DNA of 16,991 nucleotides, taken from an uncultured Campylobacter sp. Its GTDB lineage: Bacteria > Campylobacterota > Campylobacteria > Campylobacterales > Campylobacteraceae. Under the pieces are notes generated by a model. It was not told the origin of the DNA. It searched no databases and saw only the letters and a list, made by a program, of their open reading frames with translations. Shown one piece after another: positions 7,570 to 15,139 of this stretch; the stretch's first letter is position 1; the number at the start of each line of letters is the position of its first letter. Location of the stretch: the NCBI RefSeq assembly GCF_938045205.1, contig NZ_CALIMY010000009.1, positions 1 through 16,991 of the forward strand, read 5' to 3'. The translations under genes and the position numbers were made by a program.

Positions 7570-8976
7570 ATGGCAAAGACCAGAAAAGAACACGATTTCA
7601 TCGGGGAATTAGAAATTTCCGACGATTTTTACTACGGTGTGCAAACATTTAGGGCACTAGAGAACTTCCATCTAAGCGGACGAGCGCTCAAAGACTATCC
7701 GTTTTTTATCAAAGCATTTGCACAAATCAAAAAAGCAGCTGCGCTAGCCAATAAAGAGGTCGGCGTCCTAGACGCACAAAAAGCCGATGCGATTGCAAAA
7801 GCTTGCGACAGGCTCATCGCAGGAGAGTTCAGAGATCAATTCGTAGTCGATATGATCCAAGGCGGCGCCGGAACTTCAACGAATATGAATACCAACGAGG
7901 TCATTACTAATATAGCTTTGGAGAGCATGGGACATAAAAAGGGTGAATACCAATACCTCCATCCAAACGACCACACAAATTTGGGTCAAAGCACCAACGA
8001 TACCTACCCTAGCTCGATCAAAGTCGCCGCTTACGCCAAGCTAACCGATCTACTAAAAGCTATGGAAAATTTGAAAAAAGAGCTTGAAGTTAAAGCCAAA
8101 GAATACAAAGATGTCATCAAAATGGGAAGGACGGAGCTTGAGGATGCCGTTCCTACTACTCTTGGAAACACTTTCAACGCTTTTGCTACCTACATCAAAA
8201 CCGATATCGCACTTATCAAAGCTGCTAGAGAGTCGATGACTTACCTAAATATGGGCGCTACGGCGATCGGCACAGGTATCAACTGCCACCCTGATTACAA
8301 AAACGTAGTCGAGAAAAAACTGGGTGAAATCACCGGCGTTAAATTTAAAGCTGCAGAGGATTTCATCGCCGCTACACAAGACACCGCCGATTTCGTTCAC
8401 GTTAGCGGCGCGTTAAAAACAGCAGCCGTCCGCCTAAGCAAAATCGCAAACGACCTACGTCTTATGAACTCCGGTCCTAGATGCGGCCTGGGCGAAATCG
8501 AGCTTCCTAAGATGCAACCGGGCAGTTCCATCATGCCTGGAAAAGTAAATCCGGTCATCGCCGAGGTCGTAGGCGAGGCTTGCTACGAGGTTATAGGCAA
8601 CGATGTTACGATTATGCTTTGCTCCGAGCGCGGAGAATTTGAGCTAAATGCGTTTGAGCCTGGCATCGCATATGCGTTATTTAACTCGATCGTGCTTTTG
8701 GAAAATGCGATGAATACGCTAGCCGAAAAAGCTATCAAACATCTAAAAGCAAACCCTGAAGCTTGCCTAAAATCGGTGTTAAATTCCGTCGGTATCGTTA
8801 CAGCGTTTAATCCTTACATCGGTTACGAAAAATCCGCAAGTATCGCCAAAGAGGCACTTCAGACCGGAAAATCCGTCGGTGAAATCTGCCTAGAGCGCGG
8901 ATATTTGAAAAAAGAGGAGATCGATAAGATCCTAGAGCCTAAATCTATGCTCAACCCACATATGAGCAAAAAATAG
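7570..8976 (+). CDS. aspA: Aspartate ammonia-lyase (aspartase)
   Basis: Converts L-aspartate to fumarate and ammonia. In Campylobacter this feeds fumarate respiration and makes aspartate a carbon source. It has 468 aa, the usual length. The superfamily signature GSSIMPGKVNPV begins at residue 318; the first serine (S319) matches the catalytic base of known aspartases. Other family blocks are DDFYYGVQTFRALENF near the N-terminus, GGAGTSTNMNTNEVI, and HPNDHTNLGQSTNDTYPS. The N-terminal block favours aspartase over class II fumarase. It lies 286 nt upstream of the dicarboxylate transporter on the same strand, the classical aspA-dcu pairing. Confidence 0.95.
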   Translation: MAKTRKEHDFIGELEISDDFYYGVQTFRALENFHLSGRALKDYPFFIKAFAQIKKAAALANKEVGVLDAQKADAIAKACDRLIAGEFRDQFVVDMIQGGAGTSTNMNTNEVITNIALESMGHKKGEYQYLHPNDHTNLGQSTNDTYPSSIKVAAYAKLTDLLKAMENLKKELEVKAKEYKDVIKMGRTELEDAVPTTLGNTFNAFATYIKTDIALIKAARESMTYLNMGATAIGTGINCHPDYKNVVEKKLGEITGVKFKAAEDFIAATQDTADFVHVSGALKTAAVRLSKIANDLRLMNSGPRCGLGEIELPKMQPGSSIMPGKVNPVIAEVVGEACYEVIGNDVTIMLCSERGEFELNAFEPGIAYALFNSIVLLENAMNTLAEKAIKHLKANPEACLKSVLNSVGIVTAFNPYIGYEKSASIAKEALQTGKSVGEICLERGYLKKEEIDKILEPKSMLNPHMSKK

Positions 8977-9262
8977 TTCCAAACTAGGTGCGGCGCGGAA
9001 TTTCGTCGGTTAATTTAATAGGCGAAATTCCGCAAAGTAGAATTCTAAATAGATAAGATTGATCGTGCAGAATTCCGTAGATGCAGAATTTCATCAAGTT
9101 AGATTTAGCTTCCGTGGAGTAAAATTCCACTTGCGAAATTTTAGGATAAAATTCCGCATAGAATTCCGACCACTGAATTATAAAGATAATTCGGATTTTA
9201 CCTGCTGAAATCTTTAGAATTCTGCGCGCCGTTAAAAAAATTACTTTATAAGGAGTTTTGCA
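8977..9262 (+). other. aspA-dcu intergenic region with many AATTC-core repeats
   Basis: No gene is present. Short GAATTC or AATTCCG-like cores recur, for example near 8999, 9026, 9040, 9071, 9124, 9151 and 9161. GTGGA and TCCAC near 9113-9130 form a small hairpin. Candidate -10 boxes for the transporter are TATAAA at 9179-9184 and GATAAT at 9185-9190, both weak. The ribosome binding site AAGGAG (9250-9255) is 7 nt before the dcu ATG. Confidence 0.45.
8995..9033 (+). repeat. Perfect 11-bp inverted repeat after aspA
   Basis: GCGGAATTTCG (8995-9005) and CGAAATTCCGC (9023-9033) are exact reverse complements with a 17-nt loop, starting 19 nt after the aspA stop. No T run follows, so it is either a weak terminator or an mRNA 3'-end stabilising hairpin between aspA and dcu. 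Confidence 0.65.
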
Positions 9263-10750
9263 ATGGACATTTCATTGATATTGCAATTGATCGTACTCTT
9301 CGGTGCGATATTTTTGGGTGTTAGACTAGGTGGTATGGCTATAGGCTATGCAGGCGGTCTTGGCGTCGTCATTCTTACGTTGGGGCTTGGTCTAAAAGCA
9401 GGCAGTATACCATGGGACGTCATTTTAATCATTATGTCTGTTATCGCCGCTATTACGGCTATGCAAGTAGCAGGAGGACTCGATTATTTGGTACAAATAG
9501 CCGAAGGAATACTAAGAAAACACCCAAAATATATAAATTTCTTAGCTCCGATAGTTACATATTTGCTTACGGTATTTGCAGGGACGGGACATACGGCGTT
9601 TTCTATGATACCTGTCATTACAGAGGTAGCAAAGACTCAAAATATTAAGCCTAGTGCACCTCTTAGTATAGCCGTCGTCGCTAGCCAGATAGCCATTACT
9701 GCTAGCCCCGTTTCAGCGGCGGTTGTATTTATGGCAGGCGAGCATGCTTTAGGCGGATTAGGCATTAGCTATCCATTATTACTTGCTATTTGGATACCTA
9801 CGACCTTTATCGGTTGTATGCTTACGGCTCTTGTTATAAATTTATTTTATAATCTCGATCTAAGTAGCGACCCAGAATATCAAAGAAGGCTTAAAGAGGG
9901 CTTGATAAAAGAGGTTAAAACGGAAGAAAATAAAGAACTTCCTGCAGGAGCCAAAAGATCGGTATTGATATTTTTGATCGGTGTTATCGCCGTCGTTTTA
10001 TACGCTACGGCTATTAGCAAAAATGTAGGCTGGATAAAACCAAGTTACGTGACAGGCTACGAAAAAATCTATGAAAGCAAAGATCCCGATAAATTTAACG
10101 AACTAGTCGCAAAAAACATAAAAGTCAAAACCGACTCAACTACCAATGTAAAATACGTAGAAAATACCGATAAACCTACTAAAGTATTAGTGCTAACTAG
10201 AGATAACGCTATTATGAGTTTCATGTTAGTCATCGCTACTCTAATAACGGTAAGTTGTGGCGTCAAAGTCGATAAGCTATTTAATACCGCCACGTTTAAA
10301 AGTGGTATGACGGCGTGCGTATGCGTACTCGGCGTAGCGTGGCTAGGTGATACTTTTGTGGTAAATCATACCGATGCTATCAAAAATTTTGCTGGTGATT
10401 TTGTCAAAGACTATCCATTTATGCTAGCTATAGCGTTATTTTTTGCGAGTATGCTTCTTTACTCTCAAGCCGCTACTGCAAAAGCGCTTATACCTACGGT
10501 TATTGCTGCGCTTGGACTAACTGCTACAAATAACGGAGACGCATATATCTTAGTCGCATCGTTCGCTGCAGTTTCCGCACTATTCGTGCTTCCTACGTAT
10601 CCGACCTTACTTGGAGCTGTTCAGATGGATGATACCGGAACTACTAGGATAGGTAAATATATATTCAACCACTCCTTTTTCCTACCAGGTGTTTTAGCTA
10701 TAGCGTTTTCAGTAGCGCTCGGCTTTCTAATAGCACCGATTTTATTGTAA
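9263..10750 (+). CDS. dcuA: Anaerobic C4-dicarboxylate transporter, DcuA/DcuB family
   Basis: Inner-membrane antiporter that takes up aspartate, fumarate or malate and exports succinate during fumarate respiration. Recognised by the N-terminal run LGVRLGGMAIGYAGGLGVV, AAITAMQVAGGLDYLV, FAGTGHTAFSMIPVITEVAK, and the C-terminal block GVAWLGDTFV. It has 495 aa and about 10-12 hydrophobic segments. Most Dcu proteins have roughly 435-445 residues. The excess is a hydrophilic segment at about residues 257-309, rich in Lys, Asp and Thr, between two transmembrane segments. The symbol dcuA rests on the aspA neighbour; the sequence alone does not separate DcuA from DcuB. A strong terminator follows. 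Confidence 0.9.
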   Translation: MDISLILQLIVLFGAIFLGVRLGGMAIGYAGGLGVVILTLGLGLKAGSIPWDVILIIMSVIAAITAMQVAGGLDYLVQIAEGILRKHPKYINFLAPIVTYLLTVFAGTGHTAFSMIPVITEVAKTQNIKPSAPLSIAVVASQIAITASPVSAAVVFMAGEHALGGLGISYPLLLAIWIPTTFIGCMLTALVINLFYNLDLSSDPEYQRRLKEGLIKEVKTEENKELPAGAKRSVLIFLIGVIAVVLYATAISKNVGWIKPSYVTGYEKIYESKDPDKFNELVAKNIKVKTDSTTNVKYVENTDKPTKVLVLTRDNAIMSFMLVIATLITVSCGVKVDKLFNTATFKSGMTACVCVLGVAWLGDTFVVNHTDAIKNFAGDFVKDYPFMLAIALFFASMLLYSQAATAKALIPTVIAALGLTATNNGDAYILVASFAAVSALFVLPTYPTLLGAVQMDDTGTTRIGKYIFNHSFFLPGVLAIAFSVALGFLIAPILL

Positions 10751-10755
10751 AATTT

Positions 10756-10785
10756 AGCCGAGACTCGCTCTCGGCTTTATTAATT
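10756..10785 (+). terminator. Intrinsic terminator after dcu
   Basis: AGCCGAGA (10756-10763) and TCTCGGCT (10769-10776) form an 8-bp stem with a 5-nt CTCGC loop, followed by a T-rich tail. It begins 6 nt after the dcu stop codon. Confidence 0.85.
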
Positions 10786-11142
10786 CGCTTAAGACTTAAA
10801 CACTAATATTGAAATTTACCTAAAAGCAATGACGCAAATATCCCATCCAGAGTATCTACTTAAACTTAAATTTTGTTGATAAGTAAAGTCTCGCATAGAC
10901 CAAATTTTATCCCTATTGTCACTCCAATATGGCTAAGGTCAAAATCTACTTATAAATTTAAATGAAATCTCGCAGATAAAATTTATGTAAAAAATTTAAT
11001 TCTGATAAAATTTTACGATTACAAAGCTTATCGCATTTCGTATATAAATTTTAGATCCTTCATAATATAAGTATCTGAATAGTAAATCAAAATTTCAGCC
11101 AAAAAAACATATAATGTAAGAAATTTAAAACAAGGATAAAAT
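10786..11142 (+). other. AT-rich non-coding region before the oxidoreductase gene
   Basis: About 360 nt with stop codons in all frames I followed and no ORF with a ribosome binding site. The only functional elements I see are the -10 box at 11110 and the AAGGA site at 11132-11136 serving the next gene. Confidence 0.5.
11110..11115 (+). promoter_or_regulatory. Probable -10 box for the NAD(P)H oxidoreductase gene
   Basis: TATAAT after an A-rich run, 27 nt before the start codon. No -35 match is found at the expected distance. AAGGA follows at 11132-11136, 6 nt before the ATG. Confidence 0.6.
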
Positions 11143-11670
11143 ATGAAAAACCTCATCATCATCGCTCATCCAGATATGGCAAGTTCACACGCAAACAAGG
11201 CGTGGCGCGAGGTAGCCAAAAAGCAAGCGGATAAATTTGATATTCACGAAATTTACGCTGCTTATCCGAACGGCAAAATCGATGTTGCGCGCGAGCAGGA
11301 GTTACTTTTAAGCCACGATAAAATTATCATTCAGTTTCCACTTTATTGGTACAGCTATCCGCCGCTTTTAAAGCAATGGTTCGACGATGTATTTGCCTAC
11401 GGCTGGGCTTACGGCAGCACCGGCGGCAGGCTGAAAGGCAAAGAATTCGCCCTAGCGATCACTATAGGCGACGAGCAAAACAATTATAAAAAAGACGGCA
11501 CGATCGGATTTGGCATAGAAGAAGTTATCACGCCTTTTAAATGCGCGATGAATTTTACGGGTGCTAAACTGCTGCCGTGCCACTTTGGCTATGGATTTTC
11601 ATTTCATCCAGATAGCGAATATATCACAAAAAGTGCAGAAAAATACGAAGAATTTTTAGCAAAATTTTAA
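11143..11670 (+). CDS. Flavodoxin-fold NAD(P)H oxidoreductase (KefF/YwrO type)
   Basis: FMN-dependent quinone-type reductase of the NAD(P)H dehydrogenase (quinone) family, cytoplasmic. It has 175 aa, the usual length. The N-terminal strand KNLIIIAHP starts the flavodoxin-like fold. The diagnostic block QFPLYWYSYPPLLKQWFDD, followed by VFAYGWAYG (about residues 64-91), contacts FMN in the family. The segment GGRLKGKEFALAITIGD is also typical. Related proteins act as KefC ancillary subunits, general stress proteins or drug-modulator homologues, but no kef gene is nearby, so the physiological substrate is unknown. It appears monocistronic, with its own -10 box. Confidence 0.87.
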   Translation: MKNLIIIAHPDMASSHANKAWREVAKKQADKFDIHEIYAAYPNGKIDVAREQELLLSHDKIIIQFPLYWYSYPPLLKQWFDDVFAYGWAYGSTGGRLKGKEFALAITIGDEQNNYKKDGTIGFGIEEVITPFKCAMNFTGAKLLPCHFGYGFSFHPDSEYITKSAEKYEEFLAKF

Positions 11671-11682
11671 AATTTACAAAGG

Positions 11683-11715
11683 CAAAATCGCATTTTAGTC
11701 GCGAAATTTTATTTT
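11683..11715 (+). terminator. Weak candidate terminator after the oxidoreductase
   Basis: AAAATCGC and GCGAAATTTT can pair with a 2-nt bulge around the loop ATTTTAGT, followed by TATTTT. The stem is mostly A-T and short, so this is tentative. Confidence 0.3.
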
Positions 11716-12253
11716 AAAAAGTGGCGGATGAAGATCGTCTCGTTTCATCCGTACTGCTTGGCACGCTTCTTGGATCGCTATTTTTGCGTTGCACACGCAG
11801 CCTGCTGAATAATCCCCCACCCTTTTGATCGTAAAATTTTATTCCCTTCTCCTCTCCCCCTAAATGGGCAAAGTTTACGTTAAAAATTTATACGAAATTT
11901 TTCTGTATGAAGCATGCTTTAGTGCAGCCATATAAAATCAATGAGCGTAGAATTTTACCTAAAAATTTGCACCCGCTCGCAATAATACTCGTCTTAAATT
12001 TCCACAAGGCGCTAAAAAACTATGCATGCCCCGTCGTAGCTACTGCTTCAAACTCTCCGTTAAAATTATATTAAACTCGTAAAGTCGTGCGTTCACTATA
12101 CGCTACCGGGCTTGTATTGCACTCACCAAGCTCATCCTCATCAATGCTAAAACAGCATTAATCATATTGCTAGAAAGCGTGTCAGCTGGCAGGTATAAAA
12201 GAGAGCTACTGCGAAAGTGGTGCAAAATAAGATACCTCCGCGCCGAGCTGCTT

Positions 12254-12340
12254 AGCGCTTGCTACTCTGCGCGTGTAAAACCCAAGATCCAAAAAGAGAT
12301 TTAAAGTAAAGTAGCGCCTGCCACCCTGCGCGCGTGCAAA
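12254..12340 (+). repeat. Degenerate direct repeat pair
   Basis: The copy at 12254-12279 (AGCGCTTGCTACTCTGCGCG then TGTAAA) matches 12313-12340 (AGCGCCTGCCACCCTGCGCG then CGTGCAAA), differing mainly by T/C changes and a 2-nt indel. The copies start 59 nt apart. Confidence 0.55.
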
Positions 12341-12361
12341 TAGCTTAAAGCTGCCAAAAGT

Positions 12362-12402
12362 TTGCGCTCACTTCGCCACTGAGCGCAATTTGCCTATTGC
12401 GC
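12362..12402 (+). repeat. Two mutually exclusive hairpins sharing one arm
   Basis: TTGCGCTCA (12362-12370) pairs perfectly with TGAGCGCAA (12380-12388), with a 9-nt loop. The GCGCAA part of the second arm (12383-12388) can instead pair with TTGCGC at 12397-12402, with an 8-nt loop. The arms therefore compete, as in attenuators, but no gene with a clear start follows on this strand. Confidence 0.5.
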
Positions 12403-13152
12403 GGCTATTAATACTTTCAGATTTTAACTTGTTCGCTTTTACTTTTCGTCTTTTAAATGCCCGCATGCAGCTAGCTGCAAAGACGTATTTGCTGGATATG
12501 CCTGTAGCTCGCCCCCCTCATGCCCTTGATAAAAATCCGCCGTAATTTATGCGGATATTTGACAGCAGGATCGTTTGGATGCGATCTTTCATACGAAGCC
12601 TAAAAACGCTACGCCGATACTGATGCGCACCATTTTTTGCTCTGCGCGCGCTGCCTGCACACGCTGCCATTGCAATTTTCTCTGATACGACATTTAAATA
12701 CAACCTATCGCCAAAACTACCGAAAAGCTTTTAGCCTTGTTTTTTCTGCTTTAGAATTTAGTCTCAATAGTTCTTTGCTAAACCGACAGAACCTCCATGT
12801 GTTTGATATATCATCAGCTCATCCACGCGGAATTTAGCTAAATTTTATTTGGATTCCTAAAGACATAGCAACTTACATCGCACCCGTATTTCAGATCACT
12901 ACGAAATTTCTCCGTTACATTGTAAAAGAGTTAAATTCTATCGAGCAAATTTATTAAAAATTTTAAGAGCAGTAGAAGTAGTAATAGATGATTAATGCTT
13001 TTATATATGGATACCGCCGCCAAATTTTAATCAAAAGATATCCATTAAATTTACGCTCTTTAAATTAGTCAGCAAAAGCTTAAATTTCAAGGTTTCTTGC
13101 GAAAATAAAGCCCACAACGCTTCATCAAGAGTCGCAAAAGCCGCTTTAAATT

Positions 13153-13836
13153 TTACTCTGCGACGTGATTTACCCAGATCAAAAACTCGTCGCTCGGCTT
13201 CTCGTCGTCCATATGCGCGGGCGTGACGAGTTCAAGCGCAGTTTGCGGGATCGTCGTTTTAAACGCGTCCTTGAGCCACTTCTGAAATTTTACGTTTGGA
13301 TGCACGAAAAAATCGTCCTCCTCGCTGTTTGGCGGCGCGCTAAAATCCTCATCCCAGCAGATCTCATCGTAACCGATCGCGAGCAATCGCAAAAAATCTA
13401 GCCCGCTATGAGCCAAAACGCAGGTCATGGTCGAACCCGAGCCGGAGCCCATATGCACGATCTTCGTCTCGCCCGCATCGTCCAGCCACAGCGCGCACAT
13501 CGAGCCCTCCGAGCCGCTGCCTGCGAACACGCAAAGCCTCTGCTTGATCTCCGCGGCAAGCTCGCGATCCTCGCCGTAAAACCAATACCCTAGCTCCTCG
13601 TCGCGATTTTTCGGCTCATCCGTGAAAAATACGATGTCCGTGCCGCCCTCGCGCTCATCGTCGCTCCAGCTCTGCTGCAGCCGATCCTGCGGGTAGAGAT
13701 AGCCGCGTCTGCACCCGCCTGCGTCGTCATAAAAGCCATTCGCCTCGATCCACGCATAAAGCGACTCAAGCTCGCTTGGCACGCGCATGCCCTGCGGTAG
13801 CGCCTCGCGCAGCTGCGCTAGTAATAAATTTTCCAC
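13153..13836 (-). CDS. SMI1/KNR4 (SUKH superfamily)-like protein
   Basis: Cytoplasmic 227-aa protein without signal peptide or membrane segments, acidic overall. It resembles bacterial SMI1/KNR4-type proteins with the layout: N-terminal LREALPQGMRVPSELESLYAW, then GTDIVFFTDEP, CVFAGSGSEGSMCALWLDD, IVHMGSGSGSTMTCVLA and the characteristic DFLRLLAIGYDEICW near residues 148-162. SUKH members often act as immunity proteins against polymorphic or contact-dependent toxins, but others have different roles, and no toxin gene is visible here. The start is GTG at 13836 with AGGAG about 5 nt upstream. It is flanked by non-coding DNA on both sides. The family call rests on recalled motif patterns. Confidence 0.68.
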   Translation of the reverse strand: MENLLLAQLREALPQGMRVPSELESLYAWIEANGFYDDAGGCRRGYLYPQDRLQQSWSDDEREGGTDIVFFTDEPKNRDEELGYWFYGEDRELAAEIKQRLCVFAGSGSEGSMCALWLDDAGETKIVHMGSGSGSTMTCVLAHSGLDFLRLLAIGYDEICWDEDFSAPPNSEEDDFFVHPNVKFQKWLKDAFKTTIPQTALELVTPAHMDDEKPSDEFLIWVNHVAE

Positions 13837-14158
13837 AATCGCTCCTTTTGCTGAATTTATCCTTCAAATTTTACTTTATTTCGGCTAAATTTACGGATAT
13901 TTTGTCTGATATTTGCGGACGTTTAACGCGCTCAGTCGCCGCAAGCGCAAATCGGGCTCTTAAAATTTAGCCGATTTTGGTTGTGATACACGCGCGGCGG
14001 CGTGAACGCATATTTGAAAAAGAGTATGAGAATTTTCAGTAGAAAAATGCGTAAAATTTTACGACTTAAATTTTACTATTTTAAGGTCCCTTTGTTTTTT
14101 TGTAAAAATTTACGGTTTTAAATTTAGCTCGCCGCAAAGAGTAAAATTTTAGCGATAC
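13837..14158. other. Non-coding region between the SUKH-like gene and a gene remnant
   Basis: About 320 nt, AT-rich, with repeated AAATTT motifs and a run of seven T at 14094-14100. I found no ORF with a start and ribosome binding site, no clear terminator, and no TATAAT that would serve the SUKH-like gene. Confidence 0.45.
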
Positions 14159-14329
14159 CTATAAATTTAAAATTTCCCGCGTCTTTTGCTTACATGCCTC
14201 AAATTTTTGCTCAAATTCCGCGCGTCTTTGCAGCTCGTTTTTCGCCCCTATTTTGGTGTATCCCGAGTTCGCACTAGGAAAATATAGCCCGTATTCTAAA
14301 ATTTCGTTATAAGCTCTATTTTGCCGTTT
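14159..14329 (-). pseudogene. Probable 3' remnant of an unidentified gene (56 codons)
   Basis: An open frame of 56 codons ends at TAG 14159-14161 and is opened by a TAA at 14330-14332, with no ATG, GTG or TTG in the first part. The peptide has a protein-like composition: AYNEILEYGLYFPSANSGY, then KIGAKNELQRRAEFEQKFEA and CKQKTREILNL, ending in an amphipathic basic/acidic helix. Just upstream, another frame reads IGEFGFERAKFKNGKIEL before a stop, so a frameshifted, decayed coding region is possible. I do not recognise the family. A chance open frame cannot be excluded. Confidence 0.4.
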
Positions 14330-14458
14330 TTAAATTTAGCGCGTTCAAAACCAAACTCACCAATGTGGCGCCGCTATCAAATTTAGATTTTTGAAACAAC
14401 GTTAAATTTGTAAATTTCGCCGCCGTTTGAGCGAGCGGACGGGAAAATAGAATTTCGT

Positions 14459-15139
14459 CTAAATTCCAAGCTCGGCTCTTACGAGCGCTTCGTTTTGCGG
14501 CGTCAAAAAGCCCGCGATATCCTGCCACATCGAGTGAAAGCCGTATCCGCCGTCTATCATCTCGCTGCGCGCGGCATCCAGGCTCCAACCTTGATAGATC
14601 ACGCGGTACATCGCCACCACAAGCCCCGTGCGATCGGCTCCGTGATAGCAGTGCACGAGCACGGCGCCCTCCTTTTGGCGCTCGCGAATGGTGCGCAAGA
14701 CGTCCGCGATCTGCGCGGGCTTTATCTCCCAGCTTTGAAGCGGCTTGTTCGGGAGCCAAAATTGATCTCCCAACGCCCTTTTGTCGCCGCCTCTGCTAAA
14801 ATGGCGCAGATTTACGATGCTTTTTATGCCAAGCTCGTGCAGCTTTGCGGCGTAGCTTCCGTCAAGCTGAGCGCTGCGAAACAGCAGCTCGTCCACGCGG
14901 TAGAAATTTTTCGCTTCGTCGATGAGGGTTACTTTTTGCGATGAGTTTGTGCTGTGCGCCGCGGTATCTGCGTTTTTAAAATGCGCGTTTTGAAATTTGG
15001 CGTCTTTTGCGTCCGCGAGATTTTGTTCCGCGCCGCTCGTTTCTTTAAAATTTATGGAATTCGCTTCTGTCGCGAGCTCCGCATTTACGCCTGTCGCAAA
15101 GCAAAACGCGACCGCTAATGCAAGGGTTTTAAATTTCAA
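14459..15139 (-). CDS. Secreted dual-specificity/tyrosine phosphatase-family protein
   Basis: Cysteine-dependent phosphatase with the P-loop HCYHGADRTG; nucleophile C164 and phosphate-binding R170. The preceding block FRSAQLDGSYAAKLHELGIK then SIVNLR (from about 87) matches bacterial dual-specificity-like phosphatases, and GWSLDAARSEMIDGGYG follows the P-loop. The N-terminus is a signal peptide cleaved after about GVNA (residue 20), then a 50-residue Ala/Asn-rich linker, so the enzyme is periplasmic or surface-exposed. The start is TTG at 15139, with AAGGA 6 nt upstream; an in-frame stop lies two codons before it, so no longer start exists. An ATG at 15144 is out of frame and reads only five codons. 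Substrate (protein, lipid or inositol phosphates) is unknown. Confidence 0.83.
   Translation of the reverse strand: MKFKTLALAVAFCFATGVNAELATEANSINFKETSGAEQNLADAKDAKFQNAHFKNADTAAHSTNSSQKVTLIDEAKNFYRVDELLFRSAQLDGSYAAKLHELGIKSIVNLRHFSRGGDKRALGDQFWLPNKPLQSWEIKPAQIADVLRTIRERQKEGAVLVHCYHGADRTGLVVAMYRVIYQGWSLDAARSEMIDGGYGFHSMWQDIAGFLTPQNEALVRAELGI

Larger units (their letters stand above)
11671..13152. other. 1.48 kb gene-poor region between convergent genes
   Basis: No gene here convinces me. Open stretches exist but lack good starts: a plus-strand frame open from 12083 to 12306 without ATG, GTG or a ribosome binding site at its head; 61-66-codon frames overlapping on opposite strands near 12518-12837; and short frames near 11721-11830. 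What is visible is structure: a 7-bp inverted repeat (GGATGAA and TTCATCC) at 11726-11750, AATGCT/AGCATT at 12143-12159, alternative hairpins at 12362-12402, the 14-bp palindrome TGCAGCTAGCTGCA at 12466-12479, ATCCGC/GCGGAT at 12535-12556, and a degenerate direct repeat at 12254-12340. It may be a decayed gene region or hold an RNA gene; I cannot identify either. Confidence 0.5.

Noticed and set aside
11721..11860. Short frames on both strands, e.g. MKIVSFHPYCLARFLDRY from 11729 and a GTG-started minus-strand frame
   Set aside because: Both strands are open over the same bases, starts are poorly spaced from any purine-rich site, and neither resembles a known protein.
12083..12306. Plus-strand frame of about 73 codons reading ALTKLILINAKTALIILLES
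   Set aside because: There is no ATG or GTG near its head and no ribosome binding site. It is kept only as part of the possible decayed region.
12518..12703. 61-codon open frame on the minus strand in the gene-poor region
   Set aside because: No ribosome binding site, unremarkable composition, and it overlaps an equally open frame on the opposite strand.
12637..12837. 66-codon open frame on the plus strand
   Set aside because: No Shine-Dalgarno sequence before the ATG, no recognisable motif, and overlap with the opposite-strand frame.
13425..13445. GGTTCGAC-like motif on the minus strand, reminiscent of a tRNA T-loop
   Set aside because: It lies inside the conserved coding sequence of the SUKH-like gene, and no acceptor or anticodon stem surrounds it.
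14316..14759. 147-codon open frame on the minus strand overlapping the phosphatase
   Set aside because: Most of it runs in another frame through the conserved phosphatase P-loop region, its Arg/Gly/Ala-rich composition is typical of a shadow frame, and no ribosome binding site precedes it.
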